Source: DASXYG01 sp036502625 (GTDB taxonomy: Bacteria > Actinomycetota > Actinomycetes > Streptosporangiales > Streptosporangiaceae). Taken from it: DNA of 64,000 nt. Positions 8,424-16,297 of this stretch are shown here, piece after piece. Positions within the stretch are counted from its first letter, which is position 1, and the number at the start of each line of letters is the position of its first letter. A model generated the notes under the pieces. It ran no database searches, was not told the DNA's origin, and saw only the letters and a program-made list of their open reading frames with translations. The position numbers were made by a program, and so were the translations under genes. Where the stretch lies: positions 19,856 through 83,855 of the forward strand of contig DASXYG010000096.1 in assembly GCA_036502625.1 (NCBI GenBank). The letters are read 5' to 3'.

Positions 8424-9124
8424 GGGCGTCCTTCCAGGTCGCGGGCGGTGAACGGGTCGGGGGCCGGCTGCTGGCGGGCGCGCCAGGCCTGGGTGAGGCC
8501 CTCGCGGCCGCCCTCGATGTGGTCGACGATCGACCGTTCGAGCCCCTCGGCGCGGCGCTCGCGCAGCGCGCCGATCATGGAGTGGTGCTCGTGCTGCACC
8601 CGGTCGTGGGAGTGGGTGGCGTGCACGTAGAACCGCGAGTACGGCTCCAACTGGTGGTACAGCCGGGACATCACGGCGTACGTCATGGGCCGCCCGGCCA
8701 GCCGGTACATGTCGAGGTGGAACGCGAAGTTCAGCCGGGACCAGTCGTCGGCGGGCATGGCGTCCTTGCCGTCCATCCGCTTCGCCATGTCGTGCAGCCG
8801 GTCGATGTCGGCCGGGCCCGCGCGCATGACGACCGGTAGGGCGAAGCTGGGCTCGATGAGCCGGCGCAGCTCGTAGATCTCGTCGATCTCGTCGAGGTCG
8901 AGTTCGGTGACGAAGGTGCCGCGGCCCGGCTCGATGCGCACGAGCCCCTCGGCGGCCAGCGTGCGCAGCGCCTCCCGCAGGGGGATGCGGCTCACCCCGA
9001 ACCGGTCGGCGAGCTCCTCGTGCACGAGCCGGTGGCCCGGCGGCAGCACACCGCCGGAGATGGCCTGCCTGAGCAGCCGCTCGATGTCTTCCGGCGACCG
9101 CCCGCGCCGCCCACTGGATGTCAT
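8420..9124 (-). CDS. GntR/FCD-family transcriptional regulator
   Basis: 234 aa from ATG 9124. N-terminal GntR winged helix (LVHEELADRFGVSRIPLREALRTLAAEGLV), then an all-helical FCD ligand domain with candidate metal residues in FHLDMYR and HHSMIGALRERR. The alternative start 19 codons upstream would translate through the operator, so 9124 is preferred. It heads the run of genes ending off the left edge and probably represses it. The FCD domain suggests the inducer is a small carboxylate or amino-acid metabolite. Confidence 0.88.
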   Translation of the reverse strand: MTSSGRRGRSPEDIERLLRQAISGGVLPPGHRLVHEELADRFGVSRIPLREALRTLAAEGLVRIEPGRGTFVTELDLDEIDEIYELRRLIEPSFALPVVMRAGPADIDRLHDMAKRMDGKDAMPADDWSRLNFAFHLDMYRLAGRPMTYAVMSRLYHQLEPYSRFYVHATHSHDRVQHEHHSMIGALRERRAEGLERSIVDHIEGGREGLTQAWRARQQPAPDPFTARDLEGRP

Positions 9125-9148
9125 GCATCCGTTGTATACACTGCATCC
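9124..9148 (-). promoter_or_regulatory. GntR operator/promoter overlapping the gntR start
   Basis: A perfect 8-base palindrome TGTATACA (9133-9140) lies between two direct copies of TGCATCC (9124-9130 and 9142-9148, 18-base period). The minus-strand TATACA lies about 9 bases before the ATG, so the transcript may be nearly leaderless. TGTATACA-like cores are common for GntR/FCD proteins. Confidence 0.65.
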
Positions 9149-9185
9149 GATCACGGCCGCAACCCTCCGCCGGTCCGGCACGCGG

Positions 9186-10805
9186 CTACGGGACGACGGC
9201 CACGCCGCGCCCGCCGCGCGGGTCCGAGCCCGCGCTGAGCGCGCCGTCGCGGTCGCGGCTCACGGCCTGGACGCGGGACATGTAGTCGGAGATGACGACC
9301 TCGTTGCCGAGCGCGCGCAGCCGCCCGGCGACCGCGCCGTCCTGCGCGGGCTCCACGAACACCGTGCGGTCCTCCTCGCTGTGCACCCGGGGCAGCGCGA
9401 CGGCGGTCTCGGCGTCCGCGCCGCCGAACAGCACGGCGCGCGCGACCTGGTACGTCGCGGTGATCAGCCGGCTGCCGCCCGGCGCGCCCGCGGCGAGGGC
9501 GAACCCGTCGCGGTCGAATCCGATCAGCGGCGCGCCGGTGCCGATCCGCGCGCCCGCCCGGATCGAGCCGGGCGCGCCGGGACGCGGGTCGAAGTGGCCG
9601 AGGAAGTTGTTGAGCAGGTAGCCGAGCTCCGGCACCAGGTACGCGCTGCCGCCGACCGAGCCGGCCGAGTGGGTGATGCAGACGGCGTGGTCGCCGTCGA
9701 CCGCGGTGACGTGGGTCGTGCCGTCGCCGGGCGCCTCGCCCGCGACGACGACCGGGTCGCCGGACCTGATCCGGTCGGCCCACGCGCGGACGGCGTCGTC
9801 GTCGAGGACGGCGTGCGCCGTGCGCTCCGCGTCGGCCGGGCGGGTGGCCTTGATGTAGCGGTTGTCGGCGAAGCTCGCCCGCATGGTCTTCGCGAGCAGG
9901 TCGGTGGCGTCCGCGTCGAGCGCCGCCGCGCCGAGGCCGAGCCCGTGCGCGATGGCCAGCATCTGCACGACCTGCAGGCCGGGGCTCGGGGGAGGCGCGG
10001 TGTGCACCGTGTGGCCGCCGATCGTGTGGCGGACGGCGGGGGACTCCTCGGCCTCGTACGCGGCGACGTCGGCCCGCGCGACCAGCGACCCGTCGCGCTC
10101 CAGCGCGTGGCCGAGGACGCCGCCGAGCTGCCCGTGCAGGAAGTCGGCGAGCCCGGCGGCGGCCAGACGGTCGAGGATGTCGGCGATCCACGGCTGGGCG
10201 AAGCGCTCGCCCGCGCGGTAGCCGGAGCCGTCGGGGTGCAGGTAGCGCGCGGCGGCGCGCGGGTTCGCGGCCATCTTCGCGGCCAGCGTGGGATAGCCGG
10301 GCCGGCCGGCGTTGGAGTCGCCCGCGCCGTCGGCCCGCCACCACTGCGCGATGTACGGGCTCACCTCGAAGCCGTCGCGCGCGAACGCGGTCGCCGGCGC
10401 GAGCACGCCGCCGAGGCCGACGCGCCCGGACCCGTACCGGCGCAGCAGCAGGTCCATCGCGTCGACGAACCCGGGGACCATGACCGACGCCGGCCCCACC
10501 TGGTTGCGCTCGCTCGTGATCGCGTAGCGGCCGAACGTCTCCACCCGGCCCAGGAACTCGGCCGTCCACGCGGACGGCACGGGACGGCTGCCGGTGGCGG
10601 CCTCGCCGTTGATCGCGGTGACCGCGCCCGTGCGCAGGTCGGCGTACAGCACCAGCGCCGAGCCGCCCAGCCCGCACATCAGCGGGTTCAGCACGGCCTG
10701 GGCGAACGCGGCCGCGACCGCGGCGTCCACCGCGGACCCGCCCGAACGCAGCACGCGTTCGCCCGCGACCGCGGCGTCTCCCTCGCACGCCACCAGCACG
10801 GCCAT
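9186..10805 (-). CDS. ggt: Gamma-glutamyltransferase family protein
   Basis: 539 aa, Ntn-hydrolase of the GGT family. GERVLRSGGSAVDAAVAAAFAQAVLNPLMCGLGG near the N-terminus is the family opening. The autoprocessing Thr is expected in DGTTHVTAVD, after which the small subunit begins. The C-terminus has the GxGG-type loop APGGSRLITATYQV. Odd: the expected NxxFGS-like segment reads GGSAYLVPELGYLLNN. No obvious secretion signal, so it may act on an imported gamma-glutamyl compound. Its start and the stop of the MFS gene share bases. Confidence 0.85.
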   Translation of the reverse strand: MAVLVACEGDAAVAGERVLRSGGSAVDAAVAAAFAQAVLNPLMCGLGGSALVLYADLRTGAVTAINGEAATGSRPVPSAWTAEFLGRVETFGRYAITSERNQVGPASVMVPGFVDAMDLLLRRYGSGRVGLGGVLAPATAFARDGFEVSPYIAQWWRADGAGDSNAGRPGYPTLAAKMAANPRAAARYLHPDGSGYRAGERFAQPWIADILDRLAAAGLADFLHGQLGGVLGHALERDGSLVARADVAAYEAEESPAVRHTIGGHTVHTAPPPSPGLQVVQMLAIAHGLGLGAAALDADATDLLAKTMRASFADNRYIKATRPADAERTAHAVLDDDAVRAWADRIRSGDPVVVAGEAPGDGTTHVTAVDGDHAVCITHSAGSVGGSAYLVPELGYLLNNFLGHFDPRPGAPGSIRAGARIGTGAPLIGFDRDGFALAAGAPGGSRLITATYQVARAVLFGGADAETAVALPRVHSEEDRTVFVEPAQDGAVAGRLRALGNEVVISDYMSRVQAVSRDRDGALSAGSDPRGGRGVAVVP

Positions 10806-12046
10806 CAGGCGAGCTCCCAGTCCCGGGTCTCCGGCAGCAGCCAGATCAAGATCAGCGTCGCCACCGTGCACACGCCGAGCGCCACGGCGATCGCGTTGCC
10901 GAGCCCGATCGTCTCCGAGCCCCAGCCGATGAGCGCGGAGATCAGCCCGGTGAACGCGGCGCCGAACTCGTAGCACACGCCCGCTCCGGACGCCCGTACG
11001 CGGGCCGGGAACAGCTCGGTGAACAGCGCGCCCTTGCCGGAGGCCTGCGCGGCCATGAAGAACCCGACCAGCAGCGACATCAGCAGCCCGAACCACATCT
11101 CGCGCACGTCGACGAGCAGGAACATCAGCCCGAACACCGCGGTGCCCAGGTAGAAGGCGGTGAACGCCCACCGGCGGCCCACCCCGTCGTGCAGGTAGCC
11201 GCCCGCGATGTAGCCGACCCAGTTCCCGGCGATCATCAGCCAGAGGAACGTCGCGGTGCCGCTGATGCTCAGGCCGCGCTCCTCCGAGAGGTACAGCGGG
11301 ATCCAGGTCTGGATCGCCTGCGTGCTCCCGAGGCCGGTGGCGCCGAACAGCGCGCCGACGATCAGCCGCGACCGCAGCGGCGGCCGGAACAGCTCGCGGT
11401 ACACGCCGGCCGGCCGCTCGCCGGGCGTCTGCGCGGGCGCGGCGGCCCTCGGCGCGTCGCGCAGCGTACGGCGGATCACCGCCGCGGCGATCGCCGGGAG
11501 CAGGCCGACCGCGAACATGACCCGCCAGGCGACCGTCGACGGGAACAGCAGGTTGCTGACGAGGAAGGACAGGTTGGCCAGCGCCCACCCGACCGACCAC
11601 GCCGACTGCACCCAGGCGAGCAGCCGTCCGCGCTTGCCGTGCTGGGCGTACTCCGACATCAGCGACGCGCCGACCGGCCACTCGGCGCCGAGGAACAGCG
11701 CCGACAGCGAGACCAGGAGCAGGAGCTGGACGAAGTTCTGCGCGGCCGCGACCAGCGCCGTGCTGACGCTGTAGCCGATCATGATCGCGACGAGCACGCG
11801 GACGCGGCCGTAGCGGTCGGCGAGGCGGCCGCCGATGATGCCGCCGACCGCGGTCACCACCGCGACCGTGCCCGTGATCACGCCGGCGTGCGCCTTCGTC
11901 AGCCCGAGCGCCATGAGGATCCCCGCCATGGCCAGCGGCAGGATCTGCTTGTTGAAGCCGTCGAGGCCCCAACCGGACCAGGTGGCCCACAGGGCGCGCC
12001 TGGCGAGGGAGCGCTGCTCCGGTGGTGCTGCGGTGGGTACGGACAT
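10805..12046 (-). CDS. MFS transporter (acid:H+ symporter-like)
   Basis: 413 aa, 12 predicted helices. GRLADRYGRVRVLVAIMIG is the loop 2-3 motif, and ALFLGAEWPVGASLMSEYA the TM4-5 region of the aromatic acid/sialate H+ symporter group. It opens with a short soluble tail and GWGLDGFNKQILPLAM. Transcribed just before ggt with overlapping codons, so it probably imports the substrate that GGT processes. One copy of the GAAGTAT motif (12095-12103) lies 49 bases upstream of the start. Confidence 0.85.
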   Translation of the reverse strand: MSVPTAAPPEQRSLARRALWATWSGWGLDGFNKQILPLAMAGILMALGLTKAHAGVITGTVAVVTAVGGIIGGRLADRYGRVRVLVAIMIGYSVSTALVAAAQNFVQLLLLVSLSALFLGAEWPVGASLMSEYAQHGKRGRLLAWVQSAWSVGWALANLSFLVSNLLFPSTVAWRVMFAVGLLPAIAAAVIRRTLRDAPRAAAPAQTPGERPAGVYRELFRPPLRSRLIVGALFGATGLGSTQAIQTWIPLYLSEERGLSISGTATFLWLMIAGNWVGYIAGGYLHDGVGRRWAFTAFYLGTAVFGLMFLLVDVREMWFGLLMSLLVGFFMAAQASGKGALFTELFPARVRASGAGVCYEFGAAFTGLISALIGWGSETIGLGNAIAVALGVCTVATLILIWLLPETRDWELA

Positions 12047-12094
12047 GGGGCAGGAGCGTAGCGAACACGTCGCCGGACGGGAAGATGTCGTCGT

Positions 12095-12103
12095 GAATAC
12101 TTC
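12095..12103 (-). promoter_or_regulatory. Candidate RpiR box C, upstream of the MFS-ggt pair
   Basis: Minus-strand ACGAAGTATTCAC, matching two GAAGTATWTGC copies around the rpiR start. It lies in the 68-base gap between the rpiR stop and the transporter start. Confidence 0.45.
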
Positions 12104-12114
12104 GTCCGCGCGGG

Positions 12115-13014
12115 TCAGGCCTCCGGGAGCGGCCGGAGGTCGAGGTCCGTGCCGGCGATCTCCGCGCGCATCCGGTTGAGCCGTTCGTACTGGTCGACCG
12201 CCGGTCCGCGGTCCGCGGCGACGAGCTCGAGCACCAGCGCGTGCACGATCGCCAGCGGCGCGAGGATCTCGTTGGCGGCGTCGTCGGTGGAGTCGGGGAG
12301 CGCGAGGACGGTGCCGGCCCGGGTGCCCGCCGCCTCGTCCGCGGCCTCGGTGAGCAGGACGCTCGCCGCCTTGACGCGGTGGGCGTGGTCCAGGATGACG
12401 CCGATCTCGCGGAACATCCGCAGCGGCGCGACCACGACGACGGCGTCCGGCGGCCGCAGCCGCAGCACGTCGTCGGCGAGGCTGAACCCGGTGGCGGTCC
12501 AGGCGTCCGCGGGCTTGCCGGCGCGCCTGAGGCTGACCGCGAAGTAGTCGGCGACGCTGGCGCTCGGCCCGATGCCGTACGTCCAGACGTGCGCGGCGTC
12601 GCGGACCGCGGCGACCGCGTTCTCCCAGGCGCCGTCGTCGAGCACGGCGGGCACGTCGCCGAGCAGCGCGAGCCCGGCGTTGATCACCGACGGCAGCGTG
12701 CCCTGGCCCGCGCCGCTCAGCCGCCGCACCCGGTCGCCCATGACGCGCGCGGGGTCGCGGCGGCGGGTGAGGTGCTCGACGAGGCTGCGCTTGAGGTCGC
12801 CGAGCCCGTCGAAGCCGAGCTTGCGCACCGTGCGGATCACCGTCGCGTCGCTGGTGCCGGTGGCCTCGCCGAGCCGCGCGGCCGAGGAGATCGCCGCTTC
12901 CTCGGGGTGCCGCTGCAGGTAGTCGACGACGGCGCGCTCGCCGGCGGCCAGCTTGCCCGCCCGGCGGATCCGCTGCCCGAGACCGCCCGTCGATGAAGTA
13001 TTTGCGTCGCTCAT
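12115..13014 (-). CDS. RpiR-family regulator with SIS domain
   Basis: 299 aa. N-terminal HTH_6 (AAGERAVVDYLQRHPEEAA then LGEATGTSDATVIRTVRKLGFDGLGDLKR) and a C-terminal SIS fold (AAHVWTYGIGPSASVADYFAVSLRRAGK, DAVVVVAPLR). ATG 13014 is favoured because GAGGA precedes it; an in-frame ATG four codons upstream is possible. SIS domains usually bind phosphosugars, but homologues in amine or amino-acid islands respond to other ligands. Divergent from the oxidase-hyuAB operon; candidate boxes occur in its 5' region and before the MFS gene. Confidence 0.87.
   Translation of the reverse strand: MSDANTSSTGGLGQRIRRAGKLAAGERAVVDYLQRHPEEAAISSAARLGEATGTSDATVIRTVRKLGFDGLGDLKRSLVEHLTRRRDPARVMGDRVRRLSGAGQGTLPSVINAGLALLGDVPAVLDDGAWENAVAAVRDAAHVWTYGIGPSASVADYFAVSLRRAGKPADAWTATGFSLADDVLRLRPPDAVVVVAPLRMFREIGVILDHAHRVKAASVLLTEAADEAAGTRAGTVLALPDSTDDAANEILAPLAIVHALVLELVAADRGPAVDQYERLNRMRAEIAGTDLDLRPLPEA
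12993..13005 (+). promoter_or_regulatory. Candidate RpiR box B
   Basis: ATGAAGTATTTGC, within the first codons of rpiR on the opposite strand, 32 bases (about three helical turns) from box A. Confidence 0.45.
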
Positions 13015-13024
13015 TGGTGTCCTC

Positions 13025-13037
13025 ATGAAGTATATGC
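13025..13037 (+). promoter_or_regulatory. Candidate RpiR box A, between rpiR and the oxidase
   Basis: ATGAAGTATATGC in the divergent intergenic region; same spacing frame as box B and the same core as box C (GAAGTAT). Confidence 0.5.
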
Positions 13038-13076
13038 TACGTTTCCGGCGTTTCGGCGATCAGTGGAGAAACGACG

Positions 13077-14213
13077 ATGAAGCCACCTCAGCCGCCCCGG
13101 GTCGCCGTGATCGGGGTCGGCACGATGGGCAGCCAGATCCTGCGCGAGCTGGCCGTCCGCGGAATTCCGGCCACCGGGTTCGAGCGGTACGGCCTGGGCC
13201 ACGAGCACGGCGCGGCCGGCGGCGAGACCCGCATCTTCCGCGTCGCGTACAAGGAGGGCGGGCAGTACGTGCCCCTGCTGCGCCGGGCCCGCGAGGCGTG
13301 GCGCGACCTGGGGGAGCGCGCCGGTGTGCGGCTCTTCGAACCGTGCGGCGCGCTCACCGTGGGCCTGGCCGGCGACCCGGACGTGCGCACGGTGCTCGAC
13401 GTGGCCGAGCGGTGCGGCGTGGACGTGGCCCGCGTCGGCACGGACCGGTTCCCGCGGCACCGGGTGTCGCCCGAGGACGTCATGCTGCTCGACCGCGACG
13501 GCGGCCTGCTGTACCCGAGCCGCGCCGTCAAAGCGGTCGCGCGCCTCGCGGAGGCGGCCGGGGCGCGGGTGCGCACGCACACACCGGTCGTCGCCGTCGA
13601 GGACACGGTGTCCGGTGTGTCGGTGACGTACGAGGCCGGCGGCGAGCGGCACACCGAGGCGTTCGACCAGGTGGTGGTGTGCACCGGGCCGTGGATCCAT
13701 AGCCTGGTGCCGGAGCTGGCGCCGGACGTGGAGATCCGCCGCGCGGTGCTGTCCTGGTTCGACGCCGGTCCCGGCTGGGGGCCGGACCGGTTCCCGGTGG
13801 GGTTCCGGCGCAGCGGCGGCGAGAACACGTTCTCGTTCTTCCCCGACGTGGGCGGCGGCGTGAAGATCAACCTGCACGTGCGGAAGGCGGTGGTGGACGA
13901 TCCGGACCGGCCCGCGGGCGAGGTCGAGCCCGAGTACGTCGACCGGGTGGCCGCGGCCGCCGGGCGCTGCCTGGACGGGCTGCCCGCCCGCCCGTCGGCG
14001 GTGCGGTCGTACATGGAGGGCTACACCGGCGACAACCACGGCGTCATCGGACGGCACCCGGGCCGGCCCGGCGTGGTGGTCATGGCCGGGTTCTCCGGGC
14101 ACGGCTTCAAGCTGGCGCCGGTGTTCGCCGAGGCCGCCGCGGACCTGCTGCTCCATGACCGGACCGACGTGCCCGTCGACCACCTGGCGATCTCCCGCCT
14201 GTTCACCGGATAA
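13077..14213 (+). CDS. FAD-dependent oxidoreductase, monomeric sarcosine oxidase/MTOX-like
   Basis: 378 aa. N-terminal dinucleotide fold VAVIGVGTMGSQ with FERYG at the second-strand end, then GHEHGAAGGETRIFRVAY, the typical MSOX/N-methyltryptophan oxidase block, and C-terminal MAGFSGHGFKLAPVFAE. It should oxidise a secondary or N-alkyl amino acid, releasing H2O2. Odd: the stretch matching the Cys that covalently binds FAD in MSOX reads RSYMEGYT, with no Cys, so FAD is probably non-covalent. Start ATG 13077 follows GGAGAAACG. First gene of an operon with hyuA (20-base gap) and divergent from rpiR. Confidence 0.85.
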   Translation: MKPPQPPRVAVIGVGTMGSQILRELAVRGIPATGFERYGLGHEHGAAGGETRIFRVAYKEGGQYVPLLRRAREAWRDLGERAGVRLFEPCGALTVGLAGDPDVRTVLDVAERCGVDVARVGTDRFPRHRVSPEDVMLLDRDGGLLYPSRAVKAVARLAEAAGARVRTHTPVVAVEDTVSGVSVTYEAGGERHTEAFDQVVVCTGPWIHSLVPELAPDVEIRRAVLSWFDAGPGWGPDRFPVGFRRSGGENTFSFFPDVGGGVKINLHVRKAVVDDPDRPAGEVEPEYVDRVAAAAGRCLDGLPARPSAVRSYMEGYTGDNHGVIGRHPGRPGVVVMAGFSGHGFKLAPVFAEAAADLLLHDRTDVPVDHLAISRLFTG

Positions 14214-14233
14214 GACCATCCGAAGGGTTGTCC

Positions 14234-16297
14234 ATGCTACGCATCGGTATCGACGTCGGCGGAACCTTCACCGACGTCACCGCGCTGAACACCGCCGACG
14301 GCCGCTTCTTCGTGCACAAGCTGCCGTCGACCACCGACGACCAGTCGCGGGCGGTCGCCGAGGGTGTGCGCGAGGTGCTGCGCATCGCGGGGGCGTCCGC
14401 TGACCAGGTCGGCTACCTCGGGCACGGCACCACGGTCGCGACCAACACCGTCCTGGAGTCCGACGGCGCGCGTACGGCGCTGGTGACCACCGCCGGGTTG
14501 CGCGACGTCCTGGAGATCGGCCGGCAGCAGCGGCCCGACCTGTACGACATGAACGCCGACAAGGCGCCGCCGCTGGTCACCCGCGAGATGACCCACCCGG
14601 TGGCCGAGCGCGTGTCGGCCGGGGGCAAGGCGCTGGTCGCGCTGGACGCCGCCGACGTCGCCGCCGTAGCCGAGCGGGTGCGCGCGCAGGAGCCGGAGGC
14701 CGTCGCGGTCTGCTTCCTGCACAGCTACCGGAACCCCGCGCACGAGCGCGAGGTCGCCGACCGGCTGCGCGCGGCGCTGCCCGGCGTGTACGTCTGCACG
14801 TCCGCCGAGATCGCGCCGGTGTTCCGCGAGTACGAGCGGTTCTCCACGGCGGTCGTCAACGCGTACGTCGGGCCGCGGATCGACCGCTACATGTCCCGCC
14901 TGGCCGACCGGGTGCGCGACGAAGGCGTGCCGGTCGAGCCCAAGGTCATCGGGTCCAGTGGCGGCATGATGTCGCTGTCGTCGGTGCGCCGGTTCCCGGT
15001 GAGCACGCTGCTGTCCGGCCCTTCCGCGGGCGTCGTGGCCGCGTCGCACGTCGCGCGGCAGGCCGGCTACGCCGACGTGATCACCTTCGACATGGGCGGC
15101 ACCAGCACGGACGTGTGCCTGGTGCGCGGCGGCGGCGCGCTGGTCTCGGCGCAGCGGCACATCGACGGCCGCCCGGTGCGCACCCCGTCGCTGGACATCC
15201 ACACGGTCGGCGCGGGCGGCGGCAGCATCGCCCGCGTGGACCCCGGCGGCGCGCTGCAGGTCGGCCCGCGCAGCGCCGGCGCCCGTCCGGGGCCGGCGGC
15301 GTACGGGCGCGGCGGCGCCGAGCCGACCGTCACCGACGCGAACGTGCTGCGGGGGCGGCTGAACCCGGAGTACATCCTGGGCGGCGCGCTCGCCGTCGAC
15401 CGTCCGGCCGCCGTGCGCGCGGTCGAGCGGGTGGCCGCGGCGATGGGCGCCGACGGCAGGACCGCCGCGCGCGGCATCGGCCGCATCGCCGCGGTGAACA
15501 TGGCCGGCGCCGTACGGAAGGTGTCCGTCGAGGCCGGCGAGGACCCGCGGGGGTACGCGCTGGTCGCGTTCGGCGGCGCCGGGCCGCTGCACGCCGTCGA
15601 GGTGGCCCGCGAGGTCGGCATGCGCACGGTGCTCGTGCCGCCGAACCCCGGCACGCTGTGCGCGCTCGGCCTGCTCGTCACCGACATCCGTACGGAGTTC
15701 ACCACGGCGGTCCTCGCCGACGCGGCCGACGGCGCGCTCGACGCGCTCAACGAGGCGCTGCACGGCATCCACGCGTCGGCGCGCGCCTGGCTGGACGCCG
15801 AGGCGCCGCCCGGCGCGGCCACCCGGATCGAGGGCGTGGCCCGGATGCGGTACGCGCGGCAGAACTTCGAGCTCCCCGTGCCGCTCCCGCGCGACGTGGT
15901 GGCCGCCGCGCGGCTGGACGCGGACACGCTCGCCCAGGCCGTCGCCGCCTTCCACGACGAGCACGTCAAGAGCTACGGCTTCGCCCACCCCGGCGCGCGG
16001 GTGCAGATCGTGGAGATCCAGCTCACCGCCACCGCCGAGGTCGACAAGCCCGAGCTGCCCGCCGCCGCGCCCGGCACCGGCCCGGCCGCGGCGCTGCTCG
16101 GGGAGCGCACCGTCGACTTCGACGACGAGGGCCCCGTCACCACGCCGGTGTACGACCGGGCCCGGCTCGGCGCCGGCACCGTACTGCCCGGCCCGGCGGT
16201 CGTCGAGCAGCTCGACACCACCACCGTGATCACCCCGTCGGCCACCGCGCGCGTCGACGACCACGGCGTCCTCATCATCGAACTGGAGCCGCGATGA
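14234..16297 (+). CDS. hyuA: Hydantoinase/oxoprolinase subunit A
   Basis: 687 aa, normal for the family. ASKHA-type ATP-binding motifs: GIDVGGTFTDV at residues 5-15, GHGTTVATNTVLE, and FDMGGTSTDVCLVRGG near the middle; YVGPRIDRYMSRL precedes GSSGGMMS. With HyuB it forms an ATP-dependent N-methylhydantoinase or 5-oxoprolinase, equivalent to the two halves of eukaryotic OPLAH. ATG 14234 is chosen over an in-frame TTG two codons upstream because GAAGGG lies six bases before it. Cytosolic, in operon with the amine oxidase. Confidence 0.92.
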   Translation: MLRIGIDVGGTFTDVTALNTADGRFFVHKLPSTTDDQSRAVAEGVREVLRIAGASADQVGYLGHGTTVATNTVLESDGARTALVTTAGLRDVLEIGRQQRPDLYDMNADKAPPLVTREMTHPVAERVSAGGKALVALDAADVAAVAERVRAQEPEAVAVCFLHSYRNPAHEREVADRLRAALPGVYVCTSAEIAPVFREYERFSTAVVNAYVGPRIDRYMSRLADRVRDEGVPVEPKVIGSSGGMMSLSSVRRFPVSTLLSGPSAGVVAASHVARQAGYADVITFDMGGTSTDVCLVRGGGALVSAQRHIDGRPVRTPSLDIHTVGAGGGSIARVDPGGALQVGPRSAGARPGPAAYGRGGAEPTVTDANVLRGRLNPEYILGGALAVDRPAAVRAVERVAAAMGADGRTAARGIGRIAAVNMAGAVRKVSVEAGEDPRGYALVAFGGAGPLHAVEVAREVGMRTVLVPPNPGTLCALGLLVTDIRTEFTTAVLADAADGALDALNEALHGIHASARAWLDAEAPPGAATRIEGVARMRYARQNFELPVPLPRDVVAAARLDADTLAQAVAAFHDEHVKSYGFAHPGARVQIVEIQLTATAEVDKPELPAAAPGTGPAAALLGERTVDFDDEGPVTTPVYDRARLGAGTVLPGPAVVEQLDTTTVITPSATARVDDHGVLIIELEPR

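Noticed and set aside
9186..12068. A single 960-residue transporter-GGT protein
   Set aside because: The first 421 codons are the MFS gene in the wrong frame; ggt starts at ATG 10805.
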